Numbered from the stretch's first letter, positions 19,801 to 30,026 are shown. The stretch is DNA of 64,000 nucleotides from Prorocentrum cordatum (GCA_963575745.1 CAUYUJ010014549.1:608501-672500), one strand, 5' to 3'. A program made the numbers and translations. Notes: a model not told the origin generated them from the sequence alone.

Positions 19801-20949
19801 ATTCGCCAGCGCCCTTGTCCTTCCCCTTCTGCTTGCCCTTGCCTTTCCCCTTGTCCTTGCCTTTCGCCTTCCCGCTCCCTTTGCCATTGTCGCCGGAGGT
19901 GCTCCAGACGTAGTCGTAGCTCTGCTGGTGTGGCCCGGCGGACCGGCGATGCAGACGCTGGTTGAACTCCGTCTCCTTCTTGGCTTTGTATTCCTCCCCC
20001 TTGTTCACCAGCGTCGCCGTCTCGGCCAGGACCAACTCCAAGTACGGGGCCGTGTCCCACGACCCACTCGTTGATGCCAACTCCAGCGCCTTCAGCCGTT
20101 GTGCTGCCACGTCTGCCGCCGCCTCCGTCCTGCCGAGTGCGAGGTGGTCGAGGGCCACCGCCGTGGCGTGCATCTCCCGCACGTTCCTCAGAGAGCCCAC
20201 CTTCTCCGTGTTCGGCTTGAGGACGCGGATGAAGTACGACTTGGCGCTGGCAGGGGTGAAGTTCTGGTCCCAGGTCTTCGCCTCCCCGCCCCTGCCGACG
20301 CAATCCTCCATCTGCTGGAGGGTTCGCGTCGCCAGCCGTCCTGGATGCCGCGCTGCCCAGGACATCAGACGGCCCTGGGTGGACCGCCCGCCGGAGGGGG
20401 AGGCGTCGGGAAAAACCGGCGACGCAGAGCGGGATGCACTGCGACCGCGCTCCCGGCGCCTGCTCCGAGACCTCGACTCTCGTCGCCGCCGCCTCTCTCG
20501 TGACCGATCGCGCCGGCTGCGACGGGCCCGCTCCTCCTCAGCTGGGTCGCTGGCGAAGGCCCTCGGCCTGGACGGGGCCGCAACCTCCTGTGGGCGCCGC
20601 TGTCCATCACCATTGTAACGCCTATCTGTCCTGTCATCTCTCCTGCCCTCCTTCTCGACCTGATCGCCCTCCCTGTCCTGATCCTTTTTCCGCTCCTCCT
20701 TGCGGTCGCTTTGACCGCGGTCCCTGGCATCTCCGCGATCTCGCCTCCTGCTCGTGCCCACGTCCTCCTTTCGTGAGTGGCCTGCGCCGTCGTGGCGATG
20801 AGGGGCAGGACGAAGTCGGACACCCTCGGGATCATCGCGAAGATCGCCATGCAGCCGACGGAGATCGCCCCCTGTGCCGCGAGGCGGGCCCCCATCGAGG
20901 AGAGCCGGCCGAGTAGGTCGTTCAGCGTCGCCGCGAGGCTGGGGGGCAT
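19781..20949 (-). pseudogene. DIRS-2 Gag with membrane segment and basic/RS region
   Basis: The ORF starts at the ATG 20949-20947, which shares its A with the stop of the previous ORF. Residues 20-55 include a hydrophobic run, GAISVGCMAIFAMIPRVSD. A frameshift near 20780 leads to a highly charged region rich in Arg, Glu, Ser and Lys (DRKEERKKDQDREGD; RRRRRESRSRSRRRERG). The capsid-like part follows: MSWAARHPGRLATRTLQQME, SAKSYFIRVLKPN and ATAVALDHLALGRTEAAADV. The tail is Lys-Gly repeats (KGKDKGKGKGKQKG) that could bind RNA. This domain order is the one I know from dinoflagellate elements of this kind. Confidence 0.65.
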
Positions 20950-21377
20950 CAATCCGCGTTGGTGGCCTCGCGCTTCCCACTGGCAATCCAGCCGACGACT
21001 GAAAGGTCCGGCTCCGACCTAACGGCGTTGAGAAGCCTCCAGCGCCAGACCGGGATGACGGGCGCCTTACGGAAGGTCGTCTCGTCGTCGTCGCCCTTCC
21101 CGGCCGCGTGGCGGTAGAGGCCGGGGTTAGGGTGCCCCTTGTCCGAGGAAAGCCACCAGTCGTAGTACTCGTCCTCCACGGCGACCATTGTCGCCTCGTA
21201 CAGCCTGGCCTTGCCAGCAGACTCGCTAATGACAAGCAAGCCCTTGCCCCGCTCGTTCCCGTCGTCGTCGTAACACTGCATCTCGATCACGTCGCCAGCG
21301 CTCCATCCGGCCTGGCTGGCAAAGTCGGGATCGAGGTCAGGAGATACCCATGGGCCGACTGCGAGGCCAGTCGCCAT
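20949..21377 (-). CDS. DIRS-2 leader ORF, unknown function
   Basis: An intact 142-codon frame. It is acidic and aromatic, with SAGDVIEMQCYDDDGNERGK, VEDEYYDWWLSSDKGHPN and WRWRLLNAVRSEPDL. I recognise no domain; the size and the DVIE/YYDWW pattern suggest a small chromo- or Tudor-like barrel, but that is only a guess. Its TGA overlaps the ATG of the next ORF as TGATG, as in DIRS-1. It lies just downstream of a GA microsatellite that would be in the 5' leader. Confidence 0.45.
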   Translation of the reverse strand: MATGLAVGPWVSPDLDPDFASQAGWSAGDVIEMQCYDDDGNERGKGLLVISESAGKARLYEATMVAVEDEYYDWWLSSDKGHPNPGLYRHAAGKGDDDETTFRKAPVIPVWRWRLLNAVRSEPDLSVVGWIASGKREATNAD

Positions 21378-21410
21378 GGCCTCGCAGCGGATTTATAACA
21401 ATAGAGTGAA

Positions 21411-21455
<45 letters not shown>
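21411..21455. repeat. GA microsatellite in the DIRS-2 leader
   Basis: About 20 GA units follow TGAAATATAGA. On the element's coding strand this is a CT tract between the terminal repeat and the first ORF. Confidence 0.95.
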
Positions 21456-21458
<3 letters not shown>

Positions 21459-21500
21459 GGATGAAGGCCGAAGCCTAATCCGAGAGCGCGTAACTTGACG

Positions 21501-21622
21501 CAAGAAGCTGCGGCAAAAAAGGCAAGCATGCGAACTCGATGCTGCGCGCGTGCGGGGCACTAGGGGTACGGCGGAGCCTACAAGCACACTGAAACAACCC
21601 CCCCGGTCAAGACCAGTCGATA
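21501..21622 (-). repeat. DIRS-2 5' terminal repeat (A1)
   Basis: A near-copy of 14875-14997, both starting CAAGAAGCTGCGGCAAAAAA and ending GACCAGTCGATAT. It borders Copia-A protease sequence at 21623. Confidence 0.9.
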
Positions 21623-22269
21623 TGTCTCTTGGGGCAGTTCTCGCGGTGGAGCCGTGGTTCGGGTGTCGGTGGTAACTCCGCTGAGTCCTTGCAGCACCAG
21701 CATGTATCAAGGCAGCGTGAAGGAGAACGCTTGCGCCTGCGACGTCGTGGTGCTGTGGATGTGCACAATCGCGGCGGCGGTATCTTTGTAAGATCGTCGA
21801 GGCGTAGTTCTGGAACTGGCTTGTTGACGGGAACTTTGTACCATTGGCCCCCCGGATCCTGGAGCAGGTTGCCCAGGTCGGGATCCCAAAGTTGCCGAAA
21901 ACCATCAACTTCAATGAGTTGTCCCGCTGAGAGCAACGAAGGACACTCGGGCACGGCAAGAGCTGAGCTCCGCAAGCCTACCTCTGGTAGTTGGATGTCG
22001 TAGTGCTCGTTGACAGTGCGGTCACCATTGGCCGTTTCCAGAATATGTTCCTCGCGGATAGAAATGCGATCAGATTCGGTGTGCGTAAGCTCATTCTTGT
22101 CCTGGATGTGATGCGCAGAGCCACTGTCGAGAACCCAGGAGCGGGTCAGGGCGGCTGTCGATCGTGGAGGGTCGACAGTAGGTGTCGCCACCGACTCCTG
22201 GATCGTCTCAGGCGACTCCTTAGTGAAGTCGAGTGAACCTGGAATCGCAGTGGGTGTTGCCACCGACAC
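21623..22269 (-). CDS. Copia-A aspartic protease
   Basis: The frame shows SWVLDSGSAHHIQDKNE near its start, with DSG the catalytic triplet of copia proteases. It then has HILETANGDRTVNEHYDI (the flap region) and VPECPSLLSAGQLIEVDGF, typical of this family, followed by GNLLQDPGGQWYKVPVN. The C-terminus is basic (RRRRRKRS) with a short CWCCK stretch. The frame stops where DIRS-2 begins; in the intact element it would have continued into integrase. The protease cuts the polyprotein into working parts. The motif is intact. Confidence 0.8.
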
Positions 22270-23645
22270 TAGCGCGTGTCGGTCGTTTTGTAGGTCCTTG
22301 TGCCATAATTGAGCTTCCCGTTGGCAACATTGAAGAGCGTGGGCGCTCTGATTCCACCACCACTGTGGTAGCGGATCTGGTGCGTGGACAATGTCGCCTT
22401 CGTTCGGCTTGCCGATCCACTTGTCGAGAGTGGCTCTGCCGGAGACGGTGTAGGGAAGTACTCCACTTTGTCTGTATCAAAACGTATCCGACGTCGTGGT
22501 ATGGGAGACGCATTCCTGGCCTTATGCACGGCCATAAGGGTCTTGTCTCGGATGACGTAACTGCGGTCGTAGCGGCGTGGGCGGCGACCAATAGCTGGAG
22601 AACGTGCGCGATACCTGGTAGAGTCACGAGACGAACTGCGGCTCATGGAGCGTCGGTCACGTCCTCTGTCGCTGCCTGACGACCTGTCGCGGCCGCGTGG
22701 GCTGCCACGTCCTCCGCCACGTCCGTCTCTGCCTCGGGAGGATGATCGTGATGATCGATCGTATCGACCTCTCGACGGGCTTCGAGAGTCTGTGAATCTC
22801 CGGGAGGATGATCGAGAGCGGTCGCGTTGGCGTTTGTGGTCACGTCTGTTACGCGAGCCCCCCGCATTCCGAACCCCCCCGCGTTGTGGAGAGCGTCTGC
22901 TTCCAGATCCGCGAGATGGTGGTCGGCCACGGCTGTCCTGACTGGGATTCCGCGGACGGCTGGGGCTCCTTTCAGGTGTCTTCGTACCAGCAGCAAGGTG
23001 GGCATATTTGAATTTGTCGCCCTTGTGGCACTTGTTCTGGACGAAGTAACTGCACTGTGCCATGTGCGGGAAGTTGCGCTTATCACCGCGCGCGCAGGAA
23101 CTGCGCTTGGCGAATTCGAAGCAGAAGGGCTTCGTGCCTGGCTTGTTCTTGGAACTCGCAGGGGCCGACACGCTGCGGCGGGCGTGGCCGCCAGCGTGCG
23201 AAGGACGGGAAGATCGTCCGTCTCTGCTTTCCCTGGAATATGTATGCAAAGCCTTGCAACGATCCCCGTTCCGACAGTTACCTTTGTCCCATGCTGCGCA
23301 GATGTTCACCTGAGAACGATTCTCACACTCGTACCGTAGCTTGTTCTGGTTATTCTCGAGTTGTTTCATCTCCAGAACATCGAGAACTCGTTGACGAGGC
23401 CAGTCGTAGGTACGATGAGGGTCGCTTATCTTCATTCTCTGATATTCATACATATCCTGTTTCATCCAAGCGCGCCTGCGAATCTGAGTCCGGAACAGAG
23501 ATTCGAGGATATTGGGGTCGGGTGCCTCTCGGCAATCCAATATTAGAGCGTCCCATTCAGTAACGAATCGTTGCAGATCTTCATCTCTCATCCTCAACTC
23601 CTGGAGGCGCTCAAAATCGTGAAGGTCATCGTCAACCTCAGTCAC
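22269..23645 (-). CDS. Copia-A Gag C-terminal half with CCCH-type fingers and RS-rich tail
   Basis: The first part (HDFERLQELRMRDEDLQRF; DPNILESLFRTQIRRRAWMK) matches the capsid-type helical region of dinoflagellate copia Gag. Three CCCH-type fingers follow. The first is complete: ICAAWDKGNCRNGDRCKALH. The second (FCFEFAKRSSCARGDKRNF) and third (CSYFVQNKCHKGDKFKYAH) have the third Cys replaced by Arg and Phe. The rest is a long Arg-Ser-Asp region (RSRSSSRR, GRDRRSMSRSSSRD) that could bind RNA. The frame ends just beside the protease frame. I infer an RNA-packaging role. Confidence 0.75.
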   Translation of the reverse strand: MTEVDDDLHDFERLQELRMRDEDLQRFVTEWDALILDCREAPDPNILESLFRTQIRRRAWMKQDMYEYQRMKISDPHRTYDWPRQRVLDVLEMKQLENNQNKLRYECENRSQVNICAAWDKGNCRNGDRCKALHTYSRESRDGRSSRPSHAGGHARRSVSAPASSKNKPGTKPFCFEFAKRSSCARGDKRNFPHMAQCSYFVQNKCHKGDKFKYAHLAAGTKTPERSPSRPRNPSQDSRGRPPSRGSGSRRSPQRGGVRNAGGSRNRRDHKRQRDRSRSSSRRFTDSRSPSRGRYDRSSRSSSRGRDGRGGGRGSPRGRDRSSGSDRGRDRRSMSRSSSRDSTRYRARSPAIGRRPRRYDRSYVIRDKTLMAVHKARNASPIPRRRIRFDTDKVEYFPTPSPAEPLSTSGSASRTKATLSTHQIRYHSGGGIRAPTLFNVANGKLNYGTRTYKTTDTR

Positions 23646-23666
23646 CTAGGAGGACTGTATAATGTG

Positions 23667-24627
23667 CTAGTAGATCTGGCGACCTTTCAACGCACGTCCA
23701 GTTTTTTGTTCCTTAGTCTCGATGAGCTTGATCTTGAAGCGCAAGTCAGAGGACAAGATATCACTGAGAGCAGTTGCGACCTTGCAGTCGATGCTCTGGA
23801 AGTCACCGCTGTCTTGTAATGCATCAAAGGTACACGCAGGTTGTTCGGCGACGCAGAGGAAGGCGTATGCTTTTGAGGGACGCCCCTGAAGCGGCACCGA
23901 AGTTCTTCCGAACCTTTTGCTGCCACTCGAGCAGCTGAGTGATCTTAGGCAAGACAGGGACTCGTACGGTATCAGACTCCTTGATAGGAAAGGTAGTGTT
24001 AGCCAAAACCGCAGACAAGGGCTGTGAGGGTAACGGTGCACCGTCGTTTGTTGGGTCTGTGCGCACTGGAGACACGTGGCGTGTCTGTGCAGAAGCTGCC
24101 GCTGAGGCTGCTCCTGGTGACGTACGTCTTGGTTGTCCGGCAGAAGCGCGTGGTGCTTCAGCGGACGTTGCCGTCGGCCTCTCGAGGACTGGCGATGGCT
24201 GAATGTGAAGTGTGGTGTCGTTGGTGTGGTCGATCAGTAGAGACGCCCAGTTCGTCATGTCCTCGTATATTTGGTCAATTTGTTGGCGTGCAGAGCGTAG
24301 ATGGTGCTTCGACGAAGTGATCCCCTCGTCAGTGTCCCGAGAGCGCTGGGGATACCGATCAAGTCTCTGCTCGCAAAGCTCGGAGACGGACGTTGCGTGC
24401 CTCCATGTCACTTTCCAGGCGTGTGAGACACTCCTCAACACGTACCTTTCCAGCATCTCTGTCCCGACGGGCCTGGGAGAGCTCAGACTGCGCGTGGTCC
24501 GCCGCCGTCCTAACTTCCTGCAACCTGTCAGCGAAGGGGGCGAAATCGTAAACCGTAGGAGGAGATCCCAGCTGGCCAGACTGGGCTCGTCCAACACGCA
24601 ACTCTGCCAGGGCGTCCTGTACTCCAA
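23667..24627 (-). pseudogene. Copia-A Gag central part (two frames)
   Basis: The piece VRVPVLPKITQLLEWQQKVR in one frame (to about 23900) continues as KAYAFLCVAEQPACTFDALQ and FQSIDCKVATALSDILSSDL in another, ending in GRALKGRQIY before the next frame. These are the LPxLxxxxxWxxxV and LDxKLAAAL blocks of copia Gag. At least one frameshift (about 23890) and one stop interrupt it. Upstream, in the 24300-24627 part, another frame carries a proline/serine-rich linker. Confidence 0.65.
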
Positions 24628-25462
24628 GTAAACGCTGCTCGATCACAGAGATCCGGTGAGTGAGGGGCTGCACAACAGCGTTGGTCGCGTCAAGCCGTTG
24701 AGCGAGGACTCTTTCAGTATTCTGCAACACTCCGAGCAAGGTCGAAGAGTTGGTACTTGCTTCAGCACGAAGCGTAGCCGTAGTATGTTCCACATGTGAT
24801 CGAAGATCATTGATCTGGGACTGAACGTCACCGAGGTCGTGTGCCTCGGTCGGAGGAGGTCGATTGCGCAGCTGGTCATGGATCTCGTCATGCAAGATCC
24901 TGACCACGGAAACGCCTGTGTCGCGGACGACGACAAGCTGCTGCTCCATCTGCGCCAGGTAGTTGCGCAGGTGTTCGACCGTCGCGGACCGTTCACCTGA
25001 GTGTGACACTTCACGGTCAACCTGATACTGCAGCTCTCCTAGGATTCGGCGATCTTCGGCGATCCTCAAATCGATGATCGCTGAGGCGCCGTCGAATTCT
25101 TGCCGAAGAGCAGCAGTGTGTGCGGCGTTCGTCTGAACGCTCTGCACCAGTCCAGAGCACGGCCTGGACACGAATGTTTCAACCTGGTCCCGCAGCTCAA
25201 CGAGTTCACCTGCAGCGGGCGTAGCCGCCGGCAGGTCGTCGGAGAGAAAGAGGTGAAGGGGCGTCTGCCCCCTGAGGCACCCTCTCGCGAGGAGTGCGTG
25301 GCCTCTGAGAGGCTGCACGCGGGCTCGACCTGTTCTCGTCGTAGGGGCCTGCGGCCTCACGACGGTTGCGCGTGGGCGAGCTGCGGCTGGGGCCGTGTGT
25401 GTGTGCGGTGTCGGATGAGAGGGTGATGCCTTGGGATGCTGCGTCTGCGGCTGCGCCGCCAC
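24359..25462 (-). CDS. Copia-A Gag N-terminal region, coiled coil
   Basis: A 367-codon frame. The first 90 residues are Pro/Ala/Thr-rich; the rest is heptad-like and predicted helical (VEHLRNYLAQMEQQLVVVRD; EHTTATLRAEASTNSSTLL; RLQEVRTAADHAQSELSQAR), so probably a coiled coil. Position and orientation make it the N-terminus of Copia-A Gag. The next Gag piece is in a different frame, and the shift lies near 24360. I chose the ATG at 25462 only because it opens the frame; the true start is unknown. Confidence 0.55.
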   Translation of the reverse strand: MAAQPQTQHPKASPSHPTPHTHTAPAAARPRATVVRPQAPTTRTGRARVQPLRGHALLARGCLRGQTPLHLFLSDDLPAATPAAGELVELRDQVETFVSRPCSGLVQSVQTNAAHTAALRQEFDGASAIIDLRIAEDRRILGELQYQVDREVSHSGERSATVEHLRNYLAQMEQQLVVVRDTGVSVVRILHDEIHDQLRNRPPPTEAHDLGDVQSQINDLRSHVEHTTATLRAEASTNSSTLLGVLQNTERVLAQRLDATNAVVQPLTHRISVIEQRLLGVQDALAELRVGRAQSGQLGSPPTVYDFAPFADRLQEVRTAADHAQSELSQARRDRDAGKVRVEECLTRLESDMEARNVRLRALRAET

Positions 25463-26304
25463 TGGTCAGCCGAGCTCCTCGAATGCTGCCACGTGCGCCG
25501 GCGCGGGGGCGGCGGCAGGGCTGGCTGGGCCAGCGCCCCTGTTCCAACGGCGGGATGCGCGGAAGCGCCCAGGAGTGTCGAGACCAGTGGGGCTTGCGCC
25601 CGACGCAGTAGGGGTTGCTCCCGACGTAGGAAGAGGAGAGGGGGGATCGAAGGTAGGCGCGTGGACCCCTCCAACGCCTGTTCCCACTCCTTCTCCTGTC
25701 CCCCCGTGGGCGGCGCGGCGGCGAAGTTCAGCCGCAAGACGCGCCTCGGGTCCGTCGGAGCTGGGGGGGGGTATCTGGGACACCCACGCGATCACCTCCA
25801 AGGCTCTCCAAAGCACCGCCGAGCCCACGCGCCGTCAGAGAGCTCGGACGCGGAGCCGCGAAGGATCCCTTACGGCGCATGCGCCGCAGGGGATCCATCG
25901 GGGCTGCGAGCGAGATCGCGACGCAGGGTTCGGTGAATGGTGAGCTTTAAGGGCTGGTAACCTGCGTATGGGGTTAGAGTACAAAGGTGCGGAACCCCTG
26001 GTCCGTAGGTAGAGGAAGGAGGGAAAGATAGGGATCTTTTCCTCCTGTGCGACCAGCGTCCTGGTCTCTTCCAGTACCTGAGCCGATAGGGTAAGCAAAA
26101 GGGCGAGTGAGGAGTAGAGATGAGGGTATGAGACGGGTTCCTTTCGCAAATCATGGCGCGATCTGACCCCGGCCCGAAGTGGGTGTTTAAAAGACCTCTG
26201 GTCATTCTCATGATTGCTCAAATGTGACCTTCATCTTCGAGATCTCTTGGAGGCATGAACCGGGCGTCAGGTGGGTCAACTGCCGCAGCTCCCCCCTCGC
26301 TCTG
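25463..26304. other. Spacer between Copia-A and Element B
   Basis: There is no recognised gene; several overlapping frames are open because of base composition. It may contain the Copia-A 5' LTR or leader and the 3' end of Element B, but I could not match repeats. A 34-nt imperfect palindrome at 25863-25896 centres on GGCGCATGCGCC, with GGATCC at both ends. Confidence 0.4.
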
Positions 26305-27101
26305 CTATGCCTGTTTCTTACTCGCAGGTGCCGAGACCGCAGGGGAATGGACCGCTACCTTGGACCGCGACTCTGACTGTTCTTCAGGGGTCGAAGCCTC
26401 GAGGGCAGCTTGGCCAGCACTGGCTGGGCCAGGCTGCTCTTCATGCTCGTCAGGCCGCCTCTCTGGTTTCTCTCCTTTGGGCCCGAAGCTCAGGTTCGGC
26501 GGACCTTTCGGCGGAGGCGAGGGAGTCGTTACTGAAACCTCTGCCGAGGCGGCCCCCGCCGGGATGGGCGGGGCGGGCGGCCTCGGGGAAGATTGAATAT
26601 CTGGCGGAGGCTTCCTCGCAGCGGCCCCCAGGCCTTGTCCGCTGCCACTTGGCTGAGCCACTGGCGTCGGAGGAGTTAGTGGCCCAGGAGGCGGGGAGGC
26701 TTCTTTGGTGCATGCTGTGGGGGGGCCTGGCTCGCGAGTGGTGGAACCATCGGAGCCTGGCTCGTTGCGCGCCCACTGCCGCTCGATTGGGCTGTCTGTA
26801 GAGCTCTTGGATCCGCCGGAGGCGGTGGTGGCTTCGCTGGCCTTGGATCCGCTGGAGGCGGTGGCGGCGTCGCAGGCCTTGGATCCGCTGGAGGTGGCGG
26901 CGGCTTCGCAGGTCTTTGCTCCTTTGTAGGCGGCGGCTTCGCGGGTGCAGTCTGAAAATGAGCTCCAGCAGCACTCGGAGGAACCGGAGGTAGCTGAGCC
27001 CCGGCGGTAGAGGGCGAACTTGAAGCAGACCCGCCCGCCGGCTGAGCCGGTGGCTCGGCCTTCGCTCTAGTCAAGATCTGGCCTCCTACAATCAGAAGCA
27101 A
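26305..27101 (-). pseudogene. Element B proline-rich C-terminal region with 36-bp repeats
   Basis: The frame reads EPPAQPAGGSASSS, then tandem copies of a 12-residue unit (PADPRPAKPPPP) encoded by about three 36-bp repeats at about 26815-26925. A further proline/serine-rich tail is in a second frame below 26661. It continues the preceding 290-codon frame after a shift near 27090. It is low complexity, so coding status is uncertain and no function can be given. Confidence 0.4.
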
Positions 27102-29039
27102 TCTGGCATCCCTTGCCTCTCAAATATATCCAATTGCCCTCCATCGAGGGATGAACAACAAGGTATGGGGGCGCATTTTCTTGCCAGTCCATGGGTTGAA
27201 GGCCCGGAGCCCACTCGCATTGCGCCGTTATGACTCTGTTGATTTCTATGATTATGTCGGCGTCCCTGGTCCTTTCAACTCCGAAATCTTTGTCCATGAC
27301 TTCGTCATCTTCAAGAAGATGTCGCATCAACGTCCAAACACTCTGAGTCGCATGAAGGGCGGCCGGGGCCCAATGGTATATGCGCATCTCAGACAAAACA
27401 ATGTCGGCTGGGTCCTTCGCGCACATTTGAATTGGACTGTTGCTTGCCCAGACGCTCTTCGGCTTGCCCCAAAACACTATTTCGACAATGTTCCAATAAC
27501 CGTCGGCAAACGTCTCCTCCGCCATCGTGTATTCCCCATGGACAGAGGGGTCGCCCTCCTCATAAGGGAACGAAAACACCCCAACATTGCCCTGCTTCGC
27601 GCCTCCTCCGTACTTGGGATCCGACGCGAGGAGTTGATACCTATCAGGCAGGGCGTGGAGCATGCCCACCGAAGATCCACGAGACTGCCTTTGCCGGCCA
27701 TTCCCAGAAATCACCTCCTCCATCTTCTTGACACTTACCTTGGAAGGAAGTGTTAGCTGTACGCAGTAGTCTTTCTCTGCGTGCTCCTGAACTGCCGCCG
27801 TTTCCCGCATGGCGTGGTCGGCAATTGATCTGGGTTTTCCTGACACCGTGCGATCACGCCTCGCCGTGAAGAGCTTTGCCCAGTTTGGAATCAGGTACTC
27901 AGCAGAAAGCGTTGGTCTGCGAGTGGGCCGTTGGAGCATCTGCTCCGCCGGCGCATTTTCCCCTGGACTGACTTGTTTACCGAATTATAGGTTGGGCCAT
28001 GCCCGATTGGATCGGCACGGTCCTTTCTTTGTTGCAAAAGCTCACTGTAATCTTCTCCTGGCCACAAATTGTTCGGGCTGTAGCCGCGCTCCATCAACTT
28101 CTGCGCCCCCAAAGGCTTCAGGAACGTGGCTCTTTCCCCGCCCTCCGTAAAGGTGGCCGTGGAATGGTGCGCAAGCTTCCCAGGCCATCTGCGCGCGCCG
28201 TGATCTCCCATCTGGGGGTACATCCTCCCCATTCTCTCCCCTGGCACGGGAATTTCTCCTCCTGTGCTGTTCTCAGGACATTTCCCCCTGATCTTCCGCT
28301 TGCAGCGCTCTGGCGGGGTCTCCGCAGCTGGCGCCCTAGTGGGTTCGACAGATCGCCCGCGACCCTTTGCTGCACTCGCGGCTGAGCCGGAACCAACAGC
28401 GGCCGCAACGCCAGCTGGACCCTGCGGGGCTGTGCCGGCAGAGCCAGCGGCTGAACTGACTACCTCCACTTCAGCTTTCCGTTGTTCGGCTGGGCCGACA
28501 GCGAGCTGAGCTGCCGCGGCAGTCCCAGTCGCCTGTCCGGCTATGCCGGCAGGAGATTGGAATAGCAGTTGCGAGTCTTCGATTTGTCTGACTGCTTCTT
28601 GCATTCGCTGATGGATTCCAATCTTCTGTCCGGGTTGCCTCAAGGTTTGCCCCTTGGGGGGCGTGCCGGGAATGTCGGGGGCGCTGCGTTCGAGAGAGAA
28701 ATGCGAATCCTTCCATTGAACGTTGTTCTCGCATCCTTCCCCCGCCGACAGGAAGTCGCACCATGTCTTGGACAGCAGAGTGTCGTGCCCCGCCCTCCGA
28801 ACCGTCTGAGACGGCCGGAAACCGCGTCGCGTCGACGTTGTCGGGGAATTGGATGGTGTGCTCGAACCCGTCGGGCACCATTGGGTCCAATCTGAGATCA
28901 CCTCGTCGCATGTCGCTTTCACCCGCGCGCCTGCGCCTGCCTGGGTCGGACCAACATAACCAGCTCCCTGAACGGCTGCACCGCTGGAGGGCTGGCAAAA
29001 TAACCAGGCTGCAGGCTTGGCGGCCTTCAGCATATGCAT
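27067..29039 (-). pseudogene. Element B unassigned protein region
   Basis: Two frames (29039-27891 and 27939-27067) join by a shift near 27930. The first is Ala/Gly/Pro-rich with a basic middle (ERCKRKIRGKCPEN). The second looks like a folded domain: EYLIPNWAKLFTARRDRTVS, GNVGVFSFPYEEGDPSVHGE, GYWNIVEIVFWGKPKSVW, IYHWAPAALHATQSVWTLMR. I do not recognise it. The even mix of hydrophobic and charged residues over about 250 codons suggests real coding history. It follows the possible hydrolase-like piece on the minus strand. Confidence 0.4.
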
Positions 29040-29267
29040 TTCAGCAGTCGTTGCGTGTTCCTGTATGGCTCCCTTCTCTATATTGTATGTCTCGTGCTTT
29101 GCGAGGAAGTGATGCGCGTCGTTCGGTGTGTGTCTTTACTTCCTATACATGCTGGCACCATCCAGAATCATTATTATGGGCTGAACTCCTATTGCTATGT
29201 GGCGCTCGATGCGTTGATTCACCCTTGCTCGCGCGAGCGTAACAACATCGTCCCAGAGTTTATCTGC

Positions 29268-29876
29268 CTAGTAACTACCGCTAGAGGAGCGCCAACACCT
29301 GTGGTCCCCGCCAACATAGAATATCTGGATAGCTCGTGACTTGGAACGGCCCACTGCCTCATCGATCATTCTCTCAGCTACCTCGAAGAAATGGGCGAGA
29401 GCCATAATGAGCTTCGTAGAACCGCGAAACTTCTTAGTTGCACCGGCTAAGCCGATCAAGTTACACTGGTCCCCGTCCGAAATATCATTCAAGGACCAAT
29501 ATATAAATTGCATAGGCGCATGCTTTCCTGGGACGGAGTGACCCTGATTTGTAGACGCCGGCGCATTCCAAGCGTTATTCCTAGCCAAATCGAGCAGAAT
29601 TTTCCCGCAGACATTCCCTATTACATCCGCTCGGACACCGTGGAAATTTGAATGCATATGGTGGCGGAGGCCTGCTCCCAGACCAAGCTTCTCCCCGTCA
29701 TCTCCATGGAAAACACGCGTTGAGTCCGATACGATGTGAATAGCTGCAGACCAGAAATTATACGACTGGTACGGCGACTTCGTGAGCGGACGGAAGAACG
29801 CCGCCTGTGCCTTTCCAGCCCTTATCATTGCCGCTAGATCTTCCCCAGCATAAGGAATCCGCCCGTGACCATTCAC
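29268..29876 (-). CDS. Element B possible SGNH-hydrolase-like fragment
   Basis: A 202-codon frame. It contains AAIHIVSDSTRVFHGDDG, where DS could be block I of SGNH hydrolases; MQFIYWSLNDISDGDQ, where ND could be block III; and IFYVGGDHRCW, where DH could echo block V. The spacing is plausible, but I cannot confirm it, and other readings are possible. It has one TAA-loop palindrome at 29444-29454, read through as IGLAGA. The frame itself is not broken. Confidence 0.3.
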   Translation of the reverse strand: MNGHGRIPYAGEDLAAMIRAGKAQAAFFRPLTKSPYQSYNFWSAAIHIVSDSTRVFHGDDGEKLGLGAGLRHHMHSNFHGVRADVIGNVCGKILLDLARNNAWNAPASTNQGHSVPGKHAPMQFIYWSLNDISDGDQCNLIGLAGATKKFRGSTKLIMALAHFFEVAERMIDEAVGRSKSRAIQIFYVGGDHRCWRSSSGSY

Positions 29877-30026
29877 CTCCGCTAAGCGAGCGATGGCCTG
29901 GCACTTCCTGCAAATCTAGCCATGCTGCCGAATCGTGGAGGCCAGGGTCAAGTACGGAGATGCAAGGGTTTAGTATTTCTGTGATTCATTTTACCCACTC
30001 GGACGGAGCGTCGTTGCTCAGGGGTG

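Larger units (their letters stand above)
14438..21622 (-). mobile_element. DIRS-2: second DIRS-like element with split direct repeats
   Basis: This element is inserted between protease and integrase of Copia-A. On the minus strand it starts with the terminal copy 21622-21501. Two 5' ORFs follow, then a Gag with a basic/Arg-Ser region, Pol with RT, a methyltransferase-like part, RNase H and a tyrosine recombinase. It ends with 15382-14998, 14997-14875 and 14834-14438. The last three blocks copy the scheme B1-A2-B2, so the layout is the same as in DIRS-1, but with unrelated repeat sequences and a different Pol. The RT catalytic box is changed and the RNase H is frameshifted. Family and borders are well supported by the repeats. 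Confidence 0.85.
1..25462 (-). mobile_element. Copia-A: degraded Ty1/copia retrotransposon, host of two nested elements
   Basis: On the minus strand the fragments appear in Ty1/copia order: Gag with CCCH-type fingers (25462-22269), aspartic protease with a DSG motif (about 22170-21900), integrase (about 14300-13700), a linker, reverse transcriptase (about 3530-2754) and RNase H (about 2740-1600). The order IN before RT defines the copia superfamily. The coding sequence is interrupted by DIRS-2 (14438-21622), DIRS-1 (3541-10107) and a minisatellite (10424-12300). It also has several frameshifts and in-frame stops and has lost catalytic residues in both IN and RT. The ends are not defined: I found no LTR pair, and the 3' end may lie outside the window. 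Domain order gives good confidence in the family; the boundaries are uncertain. Confidence 0.85.

Noticed and set aside
23811-26220. Search for Copia-A LTRs against positions 1-900
   Set aside because: I found no matching direct repeat, so no LTR is annotated. The 3' LTR may lie outside the window.
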